Shown: positions 24,388 to 34,338, counted from the first letter of the stretch. The stretch: 64,000 bases of DNA from Lysobacteraceae bacterium NML03-0222 (GCA_002798195.1 NWQM01000004.1:186001-250000); one strand, 5' to 3'. Notes: a model not told the origin generated them from the sequence alone. Made by a program: numbers and translations.

Positions 24388-27366
24388 TTAATCTGCACCA
24401 AAGCTCATTTGCAAGCCCATATACCAGCTGCGTCCGGCGAAGCCCTGACGACCCGATGCACCATTAAGCGAACCGCGGACTACATCGGGATACTCATCAC
24501 CCAGATTGCGTATGCCCAAATACAGTCGGGTATCGTCCTTGGGACGGAAGCCCACCTGAATATCGTGATTGCGGAATGCCTTGACATAAGGCCGGTCGAT
24601 ATAACTGTCAGCCGTGGCGCGTTGTGCATTGATCAGCGGCGGGCGCAGTGTACTGCTGCTGAAGTTGAAACCGTAATTGGCATCCCAGCGGCCGTACTGC
24701 CAGCCCAGGTCAAGATTGACCACCCATTCCGGCGATGAGCCGCCAAGGTCGGTATTGAAAATGCCAAGCTCGTCAGTAATCACCGGTAGCAGCGATTTCT
24801 GCACATCCAGCCGATGCGTGCGGGTGGCATTGAGGCTGGTACGGAAGGTGCCGGCGCGCGCCGTTTGCAAGCTGTGTTGCAGGCTGAACTCAAGGCCGCT
24901 GGTACGGATGCCCGCTACATTGATATACGAGAGCTCGACAAAGTTGGCGAAACCGGTCATGCGGTCGCGGCCAATCAGACGACAGAACGGGTTGTCCAAT
25001 GTCGGCGAGTCATAGCAGGCATTAAACAGGCTGCCCTGATTGGGACGCAACACTGCTCCTGTCATGCGGATATCAAAGTAATCCAGACTCATCACCAGAT
25101 TGCGCACCCAGGGCAGTTGCCAGAGTACGCCGTAGGTACGGGTACGTGCAGTCTCTTCTTCAAGGTGAGGATTGCCGCCACTGATACCGGGGAAGTAAGT
25201 CCCCAGCATCGGGTTGAAGCTGTCAGGGTCAATCCCCAGTGCAGTGAGGTCGGCAATGCAATTGGCACGGCGATATTGGGTGCCAAGATTCCAGTTGGCT
25301 GGCGCGCAGGGATCACGCGAGCCGCCCATGCTGGAGGAAATCGCGCGGCGCGGCTCAAACAGCTCGGCAATATTGGGGGCGCGCACGGCAGACGACCAAG
25401 TGCCACGCATGGTCAGGCCGGCAAGCGTTTCCCACATGGCACCGAACTTCCAGGTGCGGGTAACACCAATGGTGGAGTAGTCGGAGTAACGGCCTGCGGC
25501 ATCGAGTTTCAGCATTTTCACTACCGGATGGACATCGCCGAACAGGGGCAACGAAACTTCGGCAAAAGCCTCGCGCACACTGAACTCGCCGGAGAGATTG
25601 CTGCCATTGGTATAGGCCACCAAGCGGCGCGATCCGGAGAACTCGTCAAAGGCATAACTGGATTGCTCCTTGCGGTATTCCCCGCCCAGCACCACGTCGA
25701 TGGGGCCACCCTGCAAGTTGAAAAAGCCGCTGCTGTCACCGGCCAGATAGCCACTGACCACGGTTTGCTTGTTGTCCAGCCGGTTCTGTGTGGGAATCCA
25801 TATCCAGTTGATTGCGGCTTGGTTGACGCTGCTGTCGCGGGTGAATGGATTGAACGGTACGCAGCCACTGTTTGGCCCCGGGGTGAAAGTCACAGGCCCT
25901 TGTGCGGTGACAAACGAAGTGGAGATGAAGTCAATCGGCAGGCTGTTGAAACTTGCCGGATCAAGATTGCTGCGGCAAGTCACCTGCCCGGTGGCCGGGT
26001 CAATCACCGCATCCATTGCCGCCAGATAGCGGTCATACATGCGGTTATTGGTAATCACCTGGCTGCGCTTGGAGCGGCCATGGTTGAGCGAGAAGTCGTA
26101 ACGCAGGTACTGCCCGAGGTCACCCTTGGCGCCAGCCAGGATACGCCAAGATTGCTTGTCAATCTTGTCGTTGCGGAAGCCCGAGTCCAGATCCCAGCGG
26201 TTGAACACGATCGGGCGCGTGCCATGCATACCACCAAAGGCTTCCAGCACCGTGGCCGGCAGATACGGGTTGTCACGCTTGGCCTGGCTGCCGACGGTCA
26301 GCGAGTGCTGATCGATGGAACGGTTCTTGATATCGGCATAATGCAGGCTGATGTAAGGGCGGAAGGCATCACTGACATCGTAGTCCGCCTTGAGCGTCAA
26401 CAGGTTGCGGCGCGCCATCGGACGAATGCCCTGGGCAAACATCAGCCAATTGGGGATGCCATCGCCGCCAATTTCGCCAGTGCCACCGAAGCTGCCAACA
26501 TTCACCCCATGCTGAAACGGCGTGCCATCGCCATTGAAGCCGCCAGTGGGGTTGAACGGGTCAAAACGCGCGCCACCTTCGGTAAAAAAGGCCTCGCGGG
26601 TACCGGGCATCAACACATAACGCGGGCTGCTGCCATTCAAATTGTTGACCTGCTCATGCACACCGGTGCTGGATTGCCTGCGCGCCGTGGCCGGGGTCAA
26701 CGGACGGCTGCCAAAGGTATAGCTGGCGGTGACATTGCCTCGACCTTCGGCAAAATTGCGCCCAAAGGTCAGCGAATACTGCTGATCGCGGAAATCACCG
26801 CGCTGGGCATCGCCATACTGGCCCTCAATCGCCAGCCCTTCAAAATTGCGCTTGAGCACAAAATTCACCACTCCGGTCACCGCATCGGCACCATAAATGG
26901 CCGAAGCCCCACCGGTCAGCACATCCACACGCTCAATGAGTGCGGTGGGAATCACATTCACATCCACCGCACTGGTGCCAGAAAAACCACTGACAAAACG
27001 GTGCCCATCCACCAGCACCAGAGTGCGGTTGGGGCCAAGATTGCGCAGGTTCAGGGCGCTTTCGCCATTGCTGACTTCGTTGTCGCCGTCCGAGCCGACC
27101 AGCGCACCGACTTCACTCACCACTTCCTGCACATTGGTTTTGCCGGTGTAAGCAATGGCCTCGCGGTCGATGCTGGAAATCGGGTTGGGCGTGTCCATGT
27201 TCGGCGACTGGATGCGCGAGCCGGTGACCACCACTTTGTCGAGCGATGCGGCCGCATTCTCGGCAGGCGGCGCTTCCTCACTGCTCTGCGCCACAGCGGG
27301 CACAGCAAACGTGATACCGGCCAATGCCAGGGCAACTGCACTGGCCAACAAACTGGTTTTGGGCAT
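24388..27366 (-). CDS. TonB-dependent outer-membrane receptor
   Basis: A 992-residue outer-membrane transporter. Signal peptide (LLASAVALALAGITFAVPAVAQ), TonB-box-like LDKVVVTGSRI, plug domain (about 45-165, with NLRNLGPNRTLVLVDGHRF), then the long beta-barrel ending GFAGRSWYMGLQMSFGAD. The sequence resembles the large receptors expanded in Xanthomonadales and sphingomonads, many of which import carbohydrate or peptide ligands rather than siderophores. The substrate cannot be told. A cyclophilin-type gene is 2 bp upstream and probably cotranscribed. Confidence 0.92.
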   Translation of the reverse strand: MPKTSLLASAVALALAGITFAVPAVAQSSEEAPPAENAAASLDKVVVTGSRIQSPNMDTPNPISSIDREAIAYTGKTNVQEVVSEVGALVGSDGDNEVSNGESALNLRNLGPNRTLVLVDGHRFVSGFSGTSAVDVNVIPTALIERVDVLTGGASAIYGADAVTGVVNFVLKRNFEGLAIEGQYGDAQRGDFRDQQYSLTFGRNFAEGRGNVTASYTFGSRPLTPATARRQSSTGVHEQVNNLNGSSPRYVLMPGTREAFFTEGGARFDPFNPTGGFNGDGTPFQHGVNVGSFGGTGEIGGDGIPNWLMFAQGIRPMARRNLLTLKADYDVSDAFRPYISLHYADIKNRSIDQHSLTVGSQAKRDNPYLPATVLEAFGGMHGTRPIVFNRWDLDSGFRNDKIDKQSWRILAGAKGDLGQYLRYDFSLNHGRSKRSQVITNNRMYDRYLAAMDAVIDPATGQVTCRSNLDPASFNSLPIDFISTSFVTAQGPVTFTPGPNSGCVPFNPFTRDSSVNQAAINWIWIPTQNRLDNKQTVVSGYLAGDSSGFFNLQGGPIDVVLGGEYRKEQSSYAFDEFSGSRRLVAYTNGSNLSGEFSVREAFAEVSLPLFGDVHPVVKMLKLDAAGRYSDYSTIGVTRTWKFGAMWETLAGLTMRGTWSSAVRAPNIAELFEPRRAISSSMGGSRDPCAPANWNLGTQYRRANCIADLTALGIDPDSFNPMLGTYFPGISGGNPHLEEETARTRTYGVLWQLPWVRNLVMSLDYFDIRMTGAVLRPNQGSLFNACYDSPTLDNPFCRLIGRDRMTGFANFVELSYINVAGIRTSGLEFSLQHSLQTARAGTFRTSLNATRTHRLDVQKSLLPVITDELGIFNTDLGGSSPEWVVNLDLGWQYGRWDANYGFNFSSSTLRPPLINAQRATADSYIDRPYVKAFRNHDIQVGFRPKDDTRLYLGIRNLGDEYPDVVRGSLNGASGRQGFAGRSWYMGLQMSFGAD

Positions 27367-27368
27367 GG

Positions 27369-28112
27369 TTAGATACTCTTGTTGGGAGGGTTTGATTGAC
27401 GACGAATGGAAATGATGCGTACTGGCGCATCCAGCATCTGGCCTTGGACATAAGGCTCATCGGTGGGCGCATTGGCAGAAGATGCATGGATTTTTCTCAC
27501 CACATCCATGCCTTGCAGCACCTGCCCGAATACGGCAAAGCCCAGCCTGTCAGGGTTGCGTGTGCCGCCTGCATCCAGTACCGGGTTTTCACCGATGGAA
27601 ACAAAAAACTCCGACTGCGCGCTGCCTGGCGCAAGCCGTGCCATCGACAGCGCACCATCCACATGGCGCAGGCCGGTATCGGCCGTGCTCTCATGCGCAA
27701 TCGGCGGGAAGGGAGCTGGTCTGGGATTGGACACATCCGGCCTTGAGATACCGCCCTGAATCACATGGATGGTGGCTGGATTGCGGTCGTTATCCGCACG
27801 CACAGTGCGATAAAAGCTGGCGCCGTCATATGCCCTGGCATCGACATGGCGCAGAAAGTTGCCTGCCGTAATCGGTGCCTTGCCCGGATACACCACCCAC
27901 AGCATCACGCCCGCGGTTGTCTCCACCCGCAAGCGCACTGCCTGTGCCCGGGCATCGGCCATATCACTGGCCGCATCGGGTTTGCCGGCACTGGCTGGCG
28001 CCACACAGGCTGCAAGTGCAAGCGCCAGCAGCCACACACATGTCCACCGCCATATTTTGCTGAACGCCTGTCCATCTGAATTTGCAGCAACACACCTCAT
28101 CACACACCTCAT
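27369..28112 (-). CDS. Cyclophilin-type peptidyl-prolyl isomerase lipoprotein
   Basis: About 247 residues. An N-terminal export signal with lipobox LALAACVAP suggests a lipoprotein. The cyclophilin domain (VRLRVETTAGVMLWVVYPGKAPITAGNFLRHV...GASFYRTV...IQGGISRP...GALSMARLAPGSAQSEFFVSIGENPVLD...FAVFGQVLQGMDVVRKIH) keeps the SQFF-type core as SEFF. It speeds proline isomerisation during periplasmic folding, perhaps for the neighbouring receptor. The start is uncertain: ATGs at 28112 and 28100 are both in frame, and the frame stays open to 28475. Confidence 0.82.
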   Translation of the reverse strand: MRCVMRCVAANSDGQAFSKIWRWTCVWLLALALAACVAPASAGKPDAASDMADARAQAVRLRVETTAGVMLWVVYPGKAPITAGNFLRHVDARAYDGASFYRTVRADNDRNPATIHVIQGGISRPDVSNPRPAPFPPIAHESTADTGLRHVDGALSMARLAPGSAQSEFFVSIGENPVLDAGGTRNPDRLGFAVFGQVLQGMDVVRKIHASSANAPTDEPYVQGQMLDAPVRIISIRRQSNPPNKSI

Positions 28113-28352
28113 GGCAGCCAGCTCATGCACATCGGTAATGCCGTTACCGTCAGCCTGCGCGGTCTGAGCATGAAGCAAGAGACATGCGTGTTGCAACAAA
28201 TTTTCAATGATTCTCACCAGACGCATGCGAATGGTAGAACACTGATGTTTCAGGAAAAATTTCATCCCTGCTGACAGCCAACCCGACATTGCCATCGTCC
28301 GCCCCCACGTATCTGCTATAGCATTCCGCCTTCCGCTGCCAATGTTTTCGCC

Positions 28353-29204
28353 ATGAACTATCGCCACGGTTTTCACGCCGGCAATCATGCCGATGTCATC
28401 AAGCACATCGTGCTGCTGGCGCTTTGTGATGCGCTGAGCGCCAAGCCGGCCGCCTGCTTTGCGCTCGATACCCATGCCGGGCGCGGGCTGTACTGGCTGG
28501 ATGCCGATGAGGCGCAGCGCACCGGCGAGGCCGAAGGCGGTATTACTCGGCTATCGGCAGGCCAGCATGCGCTGATCGACCGCTATCTGGCTGCCGTGGC
28601 TGCATGCCGGGCAGCACATGGCGCAAGCGCCTATCCCGGCTCGCCCTGGCTCCTGGCACATGCGTTGCGCGCACAAGACCGGATCGCCGCCTGTGAATTG
28701 CAGGCAGATGAAGCCGCTGCACTGCGCCGGCATTTTGCCGCCGAGCCGCACCTGCATGTGCATCACCGCGATGGCTATGCGGCGATGAAGGCGCTGCTGC
28801 CGCCGCGTGATGGTGCAACCCGCTTGAATCGCGGGCTGGTTCTGATCGACCCGCCGTACGAGGCGCAACTGGCTGAATTTGATACCGCGCTGGCTGCCAT
28901 CAATGACGCACTCGGACGCTGGCCGCAGGGCATTTACGCACTGTGGTATCCCATCAAGCAAGGTCGCGTGTTGGCTTCTTTCATGCGCCGAGCAGCCGCA
29001 CTGCCAGCAAAATCCGCACTGCTTTGCGAGTTGCTGGTGCGCCCGGACGACTCACCGCTGCGCATGAACGGCAGCGGCCTGATGATCTGGAATGCGCCCT
29101 GGCAGCTTGACCAGACCCTACAACCGGCACTCGATGCGCTTGCCAACAACCTGGGCGAAAACGGCCAAGGTCGCAGCCGTGTGGAATGGTTGAAGCAGGG
29201 TTGA
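28353..29204 (+). CDS. rlmJ: 23S rRNA (adenine(2030)-N(6))-methyltransferase
   Basis: A 283-residue S-adenosylmethionine-dependent methyltransferase modifying A2030 of 23S rRNA. The family start MNYRHGFHAGNHADVIKHIVL, the SAM-binding FALDTHAGRGLYWL and the catalytic LIDPPYE (D/NPPY) motif are all present. The length equals the E. coli enzyme (about 280). It stands alone and converges on the response regulator gene 3 bp away. Confidence 0.95.
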   Translation: MNYRHGFHAGNHADVIKHIVLLALCDALSAKPAACFALDTHAGRGLYWLDADEAQRTGEAEGGITRLSAGQHALIDRYLAAVAACRAAHGASAYPGSPWLLAHALRAQDRIAACELQADEAAALRRHFAAEPHLHVHHRDGYAAMKALLPPRDGATRLNRGLVLIDPPYEAQLAEFDTALAAINDALGRWPQGIYALWYPIKQGRVLASFMRRAAALPAKSALLCELLVRPDDSPLRMNGSGLMIWNAPWQLDQTLQPALDALANNLGENGQGRSRVEWLKQG

Positions 29205-29207
29205 GGC

Positions 29208-29810
29208 TTACAGCCAGCCTTTCTGCCATGCCAGCCGATAGGCTTCGACGCGGTTGCCCACGCCCAGTTTGTTGATGGCTTCCGACAGGTAATTGCGCAC
29301 GGTGCCGGGCGAGAGGCTCAGCTCGCGGGCAATGAGTTTGTTGCTCAAGCCCTCCCCTGCCATGCGCAGGATTTGCCGCTCGCGCTCAGTCAGCGGGTCA
29401 GGTTCCTGCCAGGCTTCCAGCGCCAATTGCGGGTCGATGCTGCGCTGGCCTTGCATGACGCGGCGCAAGGCTTCGGTCAGCCGCTCCATTGGCGCGTCCT
29501 TGAGCAGATAGCCCTGCACCCCGGCCGCCAGTGCGCGGCGTAAAAAACCTGCCCGTGCGAAGGTGGTGACGATGACCACTTTTACCGGCAAACGGTTTTC
29601 CGCGATGCGCTGGGCAAGCGCCAAACCGGAAACGCCGGGCATCTCGATATCGGTGAGCACGATATCCACCGCTTGGGTTTGCAGCGCCTGCCAAGCGGCT
29701 TCGCCATCGGCCACACTGGTGATGACCTCGATATCCGGCTCCAAACTCAACAATGCCGCCATCGCCTCGCGCAGCAGGGTTTGGTCTTCGGCCAGCAGCA
29801 CGCGCATCAT
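29208..29810 (-). CDS. NarL/DesR-like response regulator
   Basis: A 200-residue regulator: receiver domain with AEDQ acidic pair, phosphoacceptor Asp in DIVLTDIEMPG, TTFARAG and LLKDAP; C-terminal LuxR-type HTH (PLTERERQILRMAGEGLSNKLIARELSLSPGTVRNYLSEAINKLG). It overlaps the kinase gene by 4 bp. With the ABC exporter genes upstream, this forms a four-gene unit like the Bacillus DesKR/yvfRSTU-type exporter-plus-regulator operons. The inducer is unknown. Confidence 0.9.
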   Translation of the reverse strand: MMRVLLAEDQTLLREAMAALLSLEPDIEVITSVADGEAAWQALQTQAVDIVLTDIEMPGVSGLALAQRIAENRLPVKVVIVTTFARAGFLRRALAAGVQGYLLKDAPMERLTEALRRVMQGQRSIDPQLALEAWQEPDPLTERERQILRMAGEGLSNKLIARELSLSPGTVRNYLSEAINKLGVGNRVEAYRLAWQKGWL

Positions 29811-30946
29811 GCGATAGCCTCCAGCGGCAGCTTCAAGCGCAAGCGCGTGCCCTGCCCCTTTGCCGATTCAATCTGCAAACATCCGCCCAATGCCTCGATG
29901 CGCTCGGCCATGCCGGCCAGACCTGTGCCACGCGGCGTGGCTCCGCCGCGCCCGTCATCGGCAATGCTCATCACCACCTGCCGATTGGGCTCATCATGCT
30001 CAAGCCGCACGCTGACCTTTTCGGCGCGAGCATGCCGCTGCACATTGGTAATCGCCTCGCGCAGCGCCAAGGCCAGCGCGGTTTCATGCCCGGGAGTGAG
30101 CGGCAATTCTTGCATTTGGCTTTGCATCTGGATGCCTTCCATTTCCAGCAGGATTTTCGCCGAGGCCAGTTCCGCCGCCAGCATCGCACTGCGCATGCCG
30201 CTGACTGCTTCGCGCATCTGGGTGAGCGCATCGCGAGCGATGGCCGCCACCTGCTGCATCTGTCCGGCGGCCGCCTGACTATCCCTGCCAGCCAAACGCT
30301 GTGCCAGTTCGGCCTTCAGAGCCACGGTGGACAGGGTTTGCCCGAGGCTATCGTGCAGGTCGCGGCCAATGCGTTCGCGCTCGGCCATGCTGGCCAGCCT
30401 GCGCACTTCATCTTGAGTCAGCTTCAGCGTCGCCTGCTCACGCTGGCGCTGCTGCTCCAGATAGTTGAAGGAAAAAATCGTAACACTGAGCAAAGCCACC
30501 ATGCCGATATGCAGCCCCGCCCATTGCGGCGGGTAATGGCGCCATACCCATGCGCCATAGATGAGCTGCATCAGCAAAAGCGCTGCCAATTTGCCGCGCA
30601 GGCCGCCATGCAGATAAATCAGCAGCGCCCCGGCATAAATCACATAGGTATTGGCAAACGCATTCCAGGGCAGCAAGCCGATGCCAAGAGCAAAAATACC
30701 GGCCAGCGCCCAGAGTTGGAATCGCCTCGCCGCATGCAGCACACAAAAGTACAGCGGCAAGAACAGGCTGACGGACAGCCAGGTCGCACCCGCATGGAAC
30801 GGCAACCGCGCCCAGTCATCGCTATCACTCAAGCCCCGCATCAGCAGCGGTACAAACAGGAATGCCAGATAAGCCAAGCTCAGCAATGGCTCCCAGCCAT
30901 GCCGGGCGGTGTAGTTATGCAGGCGAGTAGCAAACGCGCGTTTCAT
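29807..30946 (-). CDS. DesK-like sensor histidine kinase
   Basis: A 379-residue kinase. About five N-terminal transmembrane segments (residues 15-155) are followed by a coiled linker, HisKA_3 phosphorylation motif ERERIGRDLHDSLGQTLSTVAL and an HATPase domain (EAITNVQRHARAEKVSV, DDGRGGATPRGTGLAGMAERI). The organisation matches DesK-type thermosensor/membrane sensors. The ATG at 30946 lies 11 bp after the permease stop; the frame extends upstream to 31102 with unrelated residues. Confidence 0.9.
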   Translation of the reverse strand: MKRAFATRLHNYTARHGWEPLLSLAYLAFLFVPLLMRGLSDSDDWARLPFHAGATWLSVSLFLPLYFCVLHAARRFQLWALAGIFALGIGLLPWNAFANTYVIYAGALLIYLHGGLRGKLAALLLMQLIYGAWVWRHYPPQWAGLHIGMVALLSVTIFSFNYLEQQRQREQATLKLTQDEVRRLASMAERERIGRDLHDSLGQTLSTVALKAELAQRLAGRDSQAAAGQMQQVAAIARDALTQMREAVSGMRSAMLAAELASAKILLEMEGIQMQSQMQELPLTPGHETALALALREAITNVQRHARAEKVSVRLEHDEPNRQVVMSIADDGRGGATPRGTGLAGMAERIEALGGCLQIESAKGQGTRLRLKLPLEAIA

Positions 30947-30957
30947 CTCTGGCAAGC

Positions 30958-31722
30958 CTAGCGCATGTGCAGGCGGTGGATGGCCGGCAGCGCAAACACC
31001 ACGGTGGTCAACAGCAATACCCCCACATGCAGCCAGCCGGAATTTCCACCTGCCCAGCCCAACGCCATCAACGCCAATTGCGCCAGGTGATACAGCGGCC
31101 ACAGTGGCGCGGCATCAGCCACCCAGGCGGGCAGCATCGACAGCGGCATCCACAGGCCGGACAAAAACGCCATCGGCAAAAACACCAGATTGATGATGGC
31201 CACCGCACCATTGGCGCCGGCAAACGTGCCCAAAAACGCGCCCAAGGCCGCAAATGGCAAGGCACCCAAGGTATGCACCAGCAGCAGCCGCAGCGATTGC
31301 CCAAGCGTCAATGTCGCCTCGGTCAACAGCAGCGTCAGCATCTGCATCAACAGGCTGATGATGAACGCAAACAGCATCGCCGTGCCCAGTTTGGCAAGCA
31401 GTAGCGCCGACATTGGCATCGGCATCACCCGGCGCAGCCGCATCAGGCCGCTTTCACGCTCGCTGGCAATACCCAGTCCAACACCGAACAGGGCCGCCAT
31501 CGCCGCGCCGAATACACCGTAATTGGCCAGCATATAGGCTGTAGCGCTGGCGCTGCCCTTGCCCAGAATCACCGCGAACATCAGAAAAAAGCACAGCGGA
31601 AACAGCAGGGTCGGCAGGTAATAGGACGGCGTGCGAAAGCTGCGCCGGCACTCGTTGGTGAATTCCAGCCAGTGAATACGCGGCAGCGATACCCGGGCAG
31701 TGTCGTGTGTCATGGCGTTCAT
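30958..31722 (-). CDS. ABC-2 type transporter permease
   Basis: A 254-residue membrane protein with six hydrophobic segments in the ABC-2 pattern (YLPTLLFPLCFFLMFAVIL near residue 35, and the last helix LHVGVLLLTTVVFALPAIHRL). It pairs with the ATPase gene, which it overlaps by 4 bp. The transporter is an exporter by family; drugs or lipids are possible substrates. Confidence 0.88.
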   Translation of the reverse strand: MNAMTHDTARVSLPRIHWLEFTNECRRSFRTPSYYLPTLLFPLCFFLMFAVILGKGSASATAYMLANYGVFGAAMAALFGVGLGIASERESGLMRLRRVMPMPMSALLLAKLGTAMLFAFIISLLMQMLTLLLTEATLTLGQSLRLLLVHTLGALPFAALGAFLGTFAGANGAVAIINLVFLPMAFLSGLWMPLSMLPAWVADAAPLWPLYHLAQLALMALGWAGGNSGWLHVGVLLLTTVVFALPAIHRLHMR

Positions 31723-32612
31723 TCTTGCGGCTCCTGAGTCAAAGCCAGAAAAGCATCGGCAAGGCTTGGACGGGTGACTTCCAGCGCCGCCAGCGTGCTG
31801 TCGGCGGCCATCAGCCGCGGCAGCACGCGCAACGCATCAGCCGTGGTGATGAGTAGCTGCCCGGCCTCGTCGCGGCGGGCATCCAGCACTTCCGGCCAAG
31901 CTGCGACATCAGCGCTATCCAAACCACTGCGGCAGCAGATTTTTTGCAAGGTCACCTGGCTGCGGATTGCATCTACCGTGCCCTCGACCAGCACCCGACC
32001 GGCTTCCAAAACCAACACGCGGTCGGCCAGCGCTTCGGCTTCCTCCAGATAATGCGTGGTCAGCACGATGGCCTTGCCGCGCTGACGCAACTGGCCGATG
32101 GCTGACCACAAGCGGCTGCGCGCATCGATATCCAACCCCGTAGTCGGCTCATCCAGAAACAGCACCTCCTGATCGCCACACACTGCCAGGGCAAACTGCA
32201 CCCGGCGTTGTTGGCCGCCGGAAAGCTGCTGGTAACGGCGCCCTGCCAAGCCTTCCAGCCCGGCCAGACGCATGCACACTTCCAGCGCCATCGGCTGCGG
32301 ATAACAGGCACGAGTCACTTGCAGCAATTCTTCCACGGTGGAGGCTTCCGGCAGGCTGGCGCTTTGCAGCATCACGCCGATACGGCGACGCTGCAGCAGC
32401 GCGCCGGGCGCCTTGCCAAACAATCGCACCCCGCCCGATTGCGCACGCGCAAGCCCCAGCCACAGTGCAATCGCGGTGCTCTTGCCTGCGCCATTGCGCC
32501 CCAGTACCGCCAGCACTTCACCGGCATGCAGCGCTGCATCCAGCCCGCTCAAGGCGCGCACCGCGCCATAATGCATGTGAACTGACTCAAGCTGCGCCAA
32601 GACTTGCGCCAT
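31719..32612 (-). CDS. ABC transporter ATP-binding protein
   Basis: A 297-residue ATPase. Walker A GRNGAGKST, Q-loop VMLQSASLPEASTVEELL, signature LSGGQQRRVQFALAV, Walker B VLFLDEPTTGLD and switch His TTHYLEEAEALADRV are complete. The C-terminal extension fits CcmA/DrrA-type export ATPases. It is the first gene of the exporter plus two-component operon. ATGs at 32615 and 32612 are adjacent. Confidence 0.92.
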   Translation of the reverse strand: MAQVLAQLESVHMHYGAVRALSGLDAALHAGEVLAVLGRNGAGKSTAIALWLGLARAQSGGVRLFGKAPGALLQRRRIGVMLQSASLPEASTVEELLQVTRACYPQPMALEVCMRLAGLEGLAGRRYQQLSGGQQRRVQFALAVCGDQEVLFLDEPTTGLDIDARSRLWSAIGQLRQRGKAIVLTTHYLEEAEALADRVLVLEAGRVLVEGTVDAIRSQVTLQKICCRSGLDSADVAAWPEVLDARRDEAGQLLITTADALRVLPRLMAADSTLAALEVTRPSLADAFLALTQEPQE

Positions 32613-32736
32613 CACCCTGTCCTCATTGCCAATGATGATGACAGCTTGTAGTTATCAAGCCTCAAACGGCAGTAGCAAAGCACAGGCGTGGCGCATGACA
32701 AATGTCACCGGGAATTGAAGCCTTGCCCCAAAAGCA

Positions 32737-32762
32737 AAGCCCCGGCATTGGCCGGGGCTTTG
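32737..32762 (-). terminator. Terminator at the end of the alpha ribosomal operon
   Basis: 11-bp stem (32737-32747 with 32752-32762, core GCCCCGGC) and ATTG loop, 24 bp beyond the rplQ stop. Ends with TTT on the minus strand. Confidence 0.8.
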
Positions 32763-32785
32763 AATATCTGCTACCGAACTTGCGC

Positions 32786-33163
32786 TCACTCGGCGCTCGG
32801 TGCGCCCGGGCGATCAACCATTTCGATATAGGCCATCGGGGCGTTGTCGCCAGCGCGGAAGCCGCACTTGAGGATACGCAGGTAGCCACCGGGGCGGGCG
32901 GTATAGCGCGGACCGACAACGGTGAACAGGGTGCCGACGGCTTCCTTGTCGCGCAGGCGTGCAAAGGCCAGACGACGGTTGGCTACCGAATCCACCTTGG
33001 CGAGGGTAATCAGCGGCTCGACGACGCGGCGCAGCTCTTTGGCCTTGGGCAGCGTGGTCTTGATGAGTTCGTGCTTGATCAGCGAGGCGGCCATGTTCTT
33101 GAACATCGCTTCGCGGTGGGCACTGGTACGGCTGAATTTGCGGCCAGCATTCTTGTGACGCAT
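32786..33163 (-). CDS. rplQ: 50S ribosomal protein L17
   Basis: A 125-residue protein with the L17 start MRHKNAGRKFSRTSAHREAMFKNMAASLIKHE and the C-terminal KCGFRAGDNAPMAYIEMV. L17 sits on the solvent side near the peptide exit tunnel. It is the last gene of the alpha operon and is separated from rpoA by 161 bp, larger than the usual spacing, with a hairpin in the gap. Confidence 0.97.
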   Translation of the reverse strand: MRHKNAGRKFSRTSAHREAMFKNMAASLIKHELIKTTLPKAKELRRVVEPLITLAKVDSVANRRLAFARLRDKEAVGTLFTVVGPRYTARPGGYLRILKCGFRAGDNAPMAYIEMVDRPGAPSAE

Positions 33164-33293
33164 GGGATTATTCCTTGAATTAAAAGATTGAGACGTTGAA
33201 CTTCGCTGTAGTCATCCTGACGCTTTGATGGACTGCGGATGGTCCGGCGGCGCTTTCCTTAAGCCGCAGTGGGTCAATAGCCCGTTAAAGCCT

Positions 33294-33317
33294 TGCCCGC
33301 CTGCGAACAGGCGGGCA
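33294..33317 (-). other. Hairpin between rpoA and rplQ
   Basis: Perfect 10-bp stem (TGCCCGCCTG / CAGGCGGGCA) with CGAA tetraloop in the rpoA-rplQ gap, without a T tract. A partial terminator or an mRNA stabiliser is likelier than a full terminator. Confidence 0.55.
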
Positions 33318-33324
33318 GGGAAAA

Positions 33325-34323
33325 TCAACCCAGCATGCCGTGCTGGGCAGCACCGGCCGGCGGCCAGTTTTCCAGCTTCATGCCAAGCGAAAGACCACGC
33401 TGAGCCAGCACTTCCTTGATTTCGGTCAAGGATTTCTTGCCAAGGTTCGGGGTCTTGAGCAGCTCCACTTCGGTGCGCTGAATCAGGTCACCAATGTAGT
33501 AGATGCTTTCGGCCTTCAAGCAGTTGGCCGAGCGCACGGTCAGCTCCAGATCGTCGATCGGACGCAGCAAGGCCGGGTCGATACCGGTGCTAGCCTGTTT
33601 GGTGGCACCACGCTCACGCTGGGTGAAGTCACCAAACACCGAGAGCTGGTCGGTGAGAATATCGGCTGCCGTACGCACCGCTTCTTCAGCATCAATGGTG
33701 CCATTGGTTTCGATATCCAGCACCAGCTTGTCCAAGTTGGTGCGCTGCTCAACGCGGGCGGCTTCCACCGCATAGGCCACACGGCGTACCGGCGAGAAGC
33801 TCGCATCCAGCATCAGGCGGCCAATCGCACGGGATTCTTCATCCGGGCGACGACGAACCGCAGCCGGCTGATAGCCAAAGCCGCGCTCAACCTTGAGCTG
33901 CATGTTGATTGAGGCATCCTTGGTGAGGGTGCAAATGACGTGATCGGGATTGAGCACTTCCACATTGTGGTCGAGCTGAATATCGGCAGCAGTCACCACG
34001 CCCGGGCCACTCTTGCTGAGGGTCAGGGTGGTGCTCTCGCCACTTGCCATACGGATGGCAACATCCTTGAGGTTCAAAAGGACTTCAAGCACGTCCTCTT
34101 GAAGACCCTCGATGGCGCTGTACTCGTGCAGCACGCCGTCAATCGAAACCTCGGTGATTGCGCAGCCGGGAATCGAAGACAGCAGCACACGACGCAGTGC
34201 ATTGCCGAGGGTGTGGCCGTATCCACGCTCCAAAGGCTCGATTACGACCTTGGCACGGTTGCCGGTGGTACGTTCGATCTGAGGCGCGCGCGGACGCAGC
34301 ACTTGGTGGGCAGTAGCCGTCAT
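33325..34323 (-). CDS. rpoA: DNA-directed RNA polymerase subunit alpha
   Basis: A 332-residue subunit initiating assembly of core RNA polymerase. N-terminal dimerisation domain (RTTGNRAKVVIEPLERGYGHTLGNALRRVLLSSIPG) and C-terminal domain that binds UP elements and activators (TVRSANCLKAESIYYIGDLIQRTEVELLKTPNLGKKSLTEIKEVLA). I prefer the ATG at 34323, eight bases after GGAG; the ATG at 34332 would overlap that site. Confidence 0.98.
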   Translation of the reverse strand: MTATAHQVLRPRAPQIERTTGNRAKVVIEPLERGYGHTLGNALRRVLLSSIPGCAITEVSIDGVLHEYSAIEGLQEDVLEVLLNLKDVAIRMASGESTTLTLSKSGPGVVTAADIQLDHNVEVLNPDHVICTLTKDASINMQLKVERGFGYQPAAVRRRPDEESRAIGRLMLDASFSPVRRVAYAVEAARVEQRTNLDKLVLDIETNGTIDAEEAVRTAADILTDQLSVFGDFTQRERGATKQASTGIDPALLRPIDDLELTVRSANCLKAESIYYIGDLIQRTEVELLKTPNLGKKSLTEIKEVLAQRGLSLGMKLENWPPAGAAQHGMLG

Positions 34324-34338
34324 GTAGGACATCTCCTG

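Noticed and set aside
24814..27372. Long 852-codon open frame opposite the TonB-dependent receptor gene
   Set aside because: It is the antisense shadow of a GC-rich gene with clear receptor features on the minus strand.
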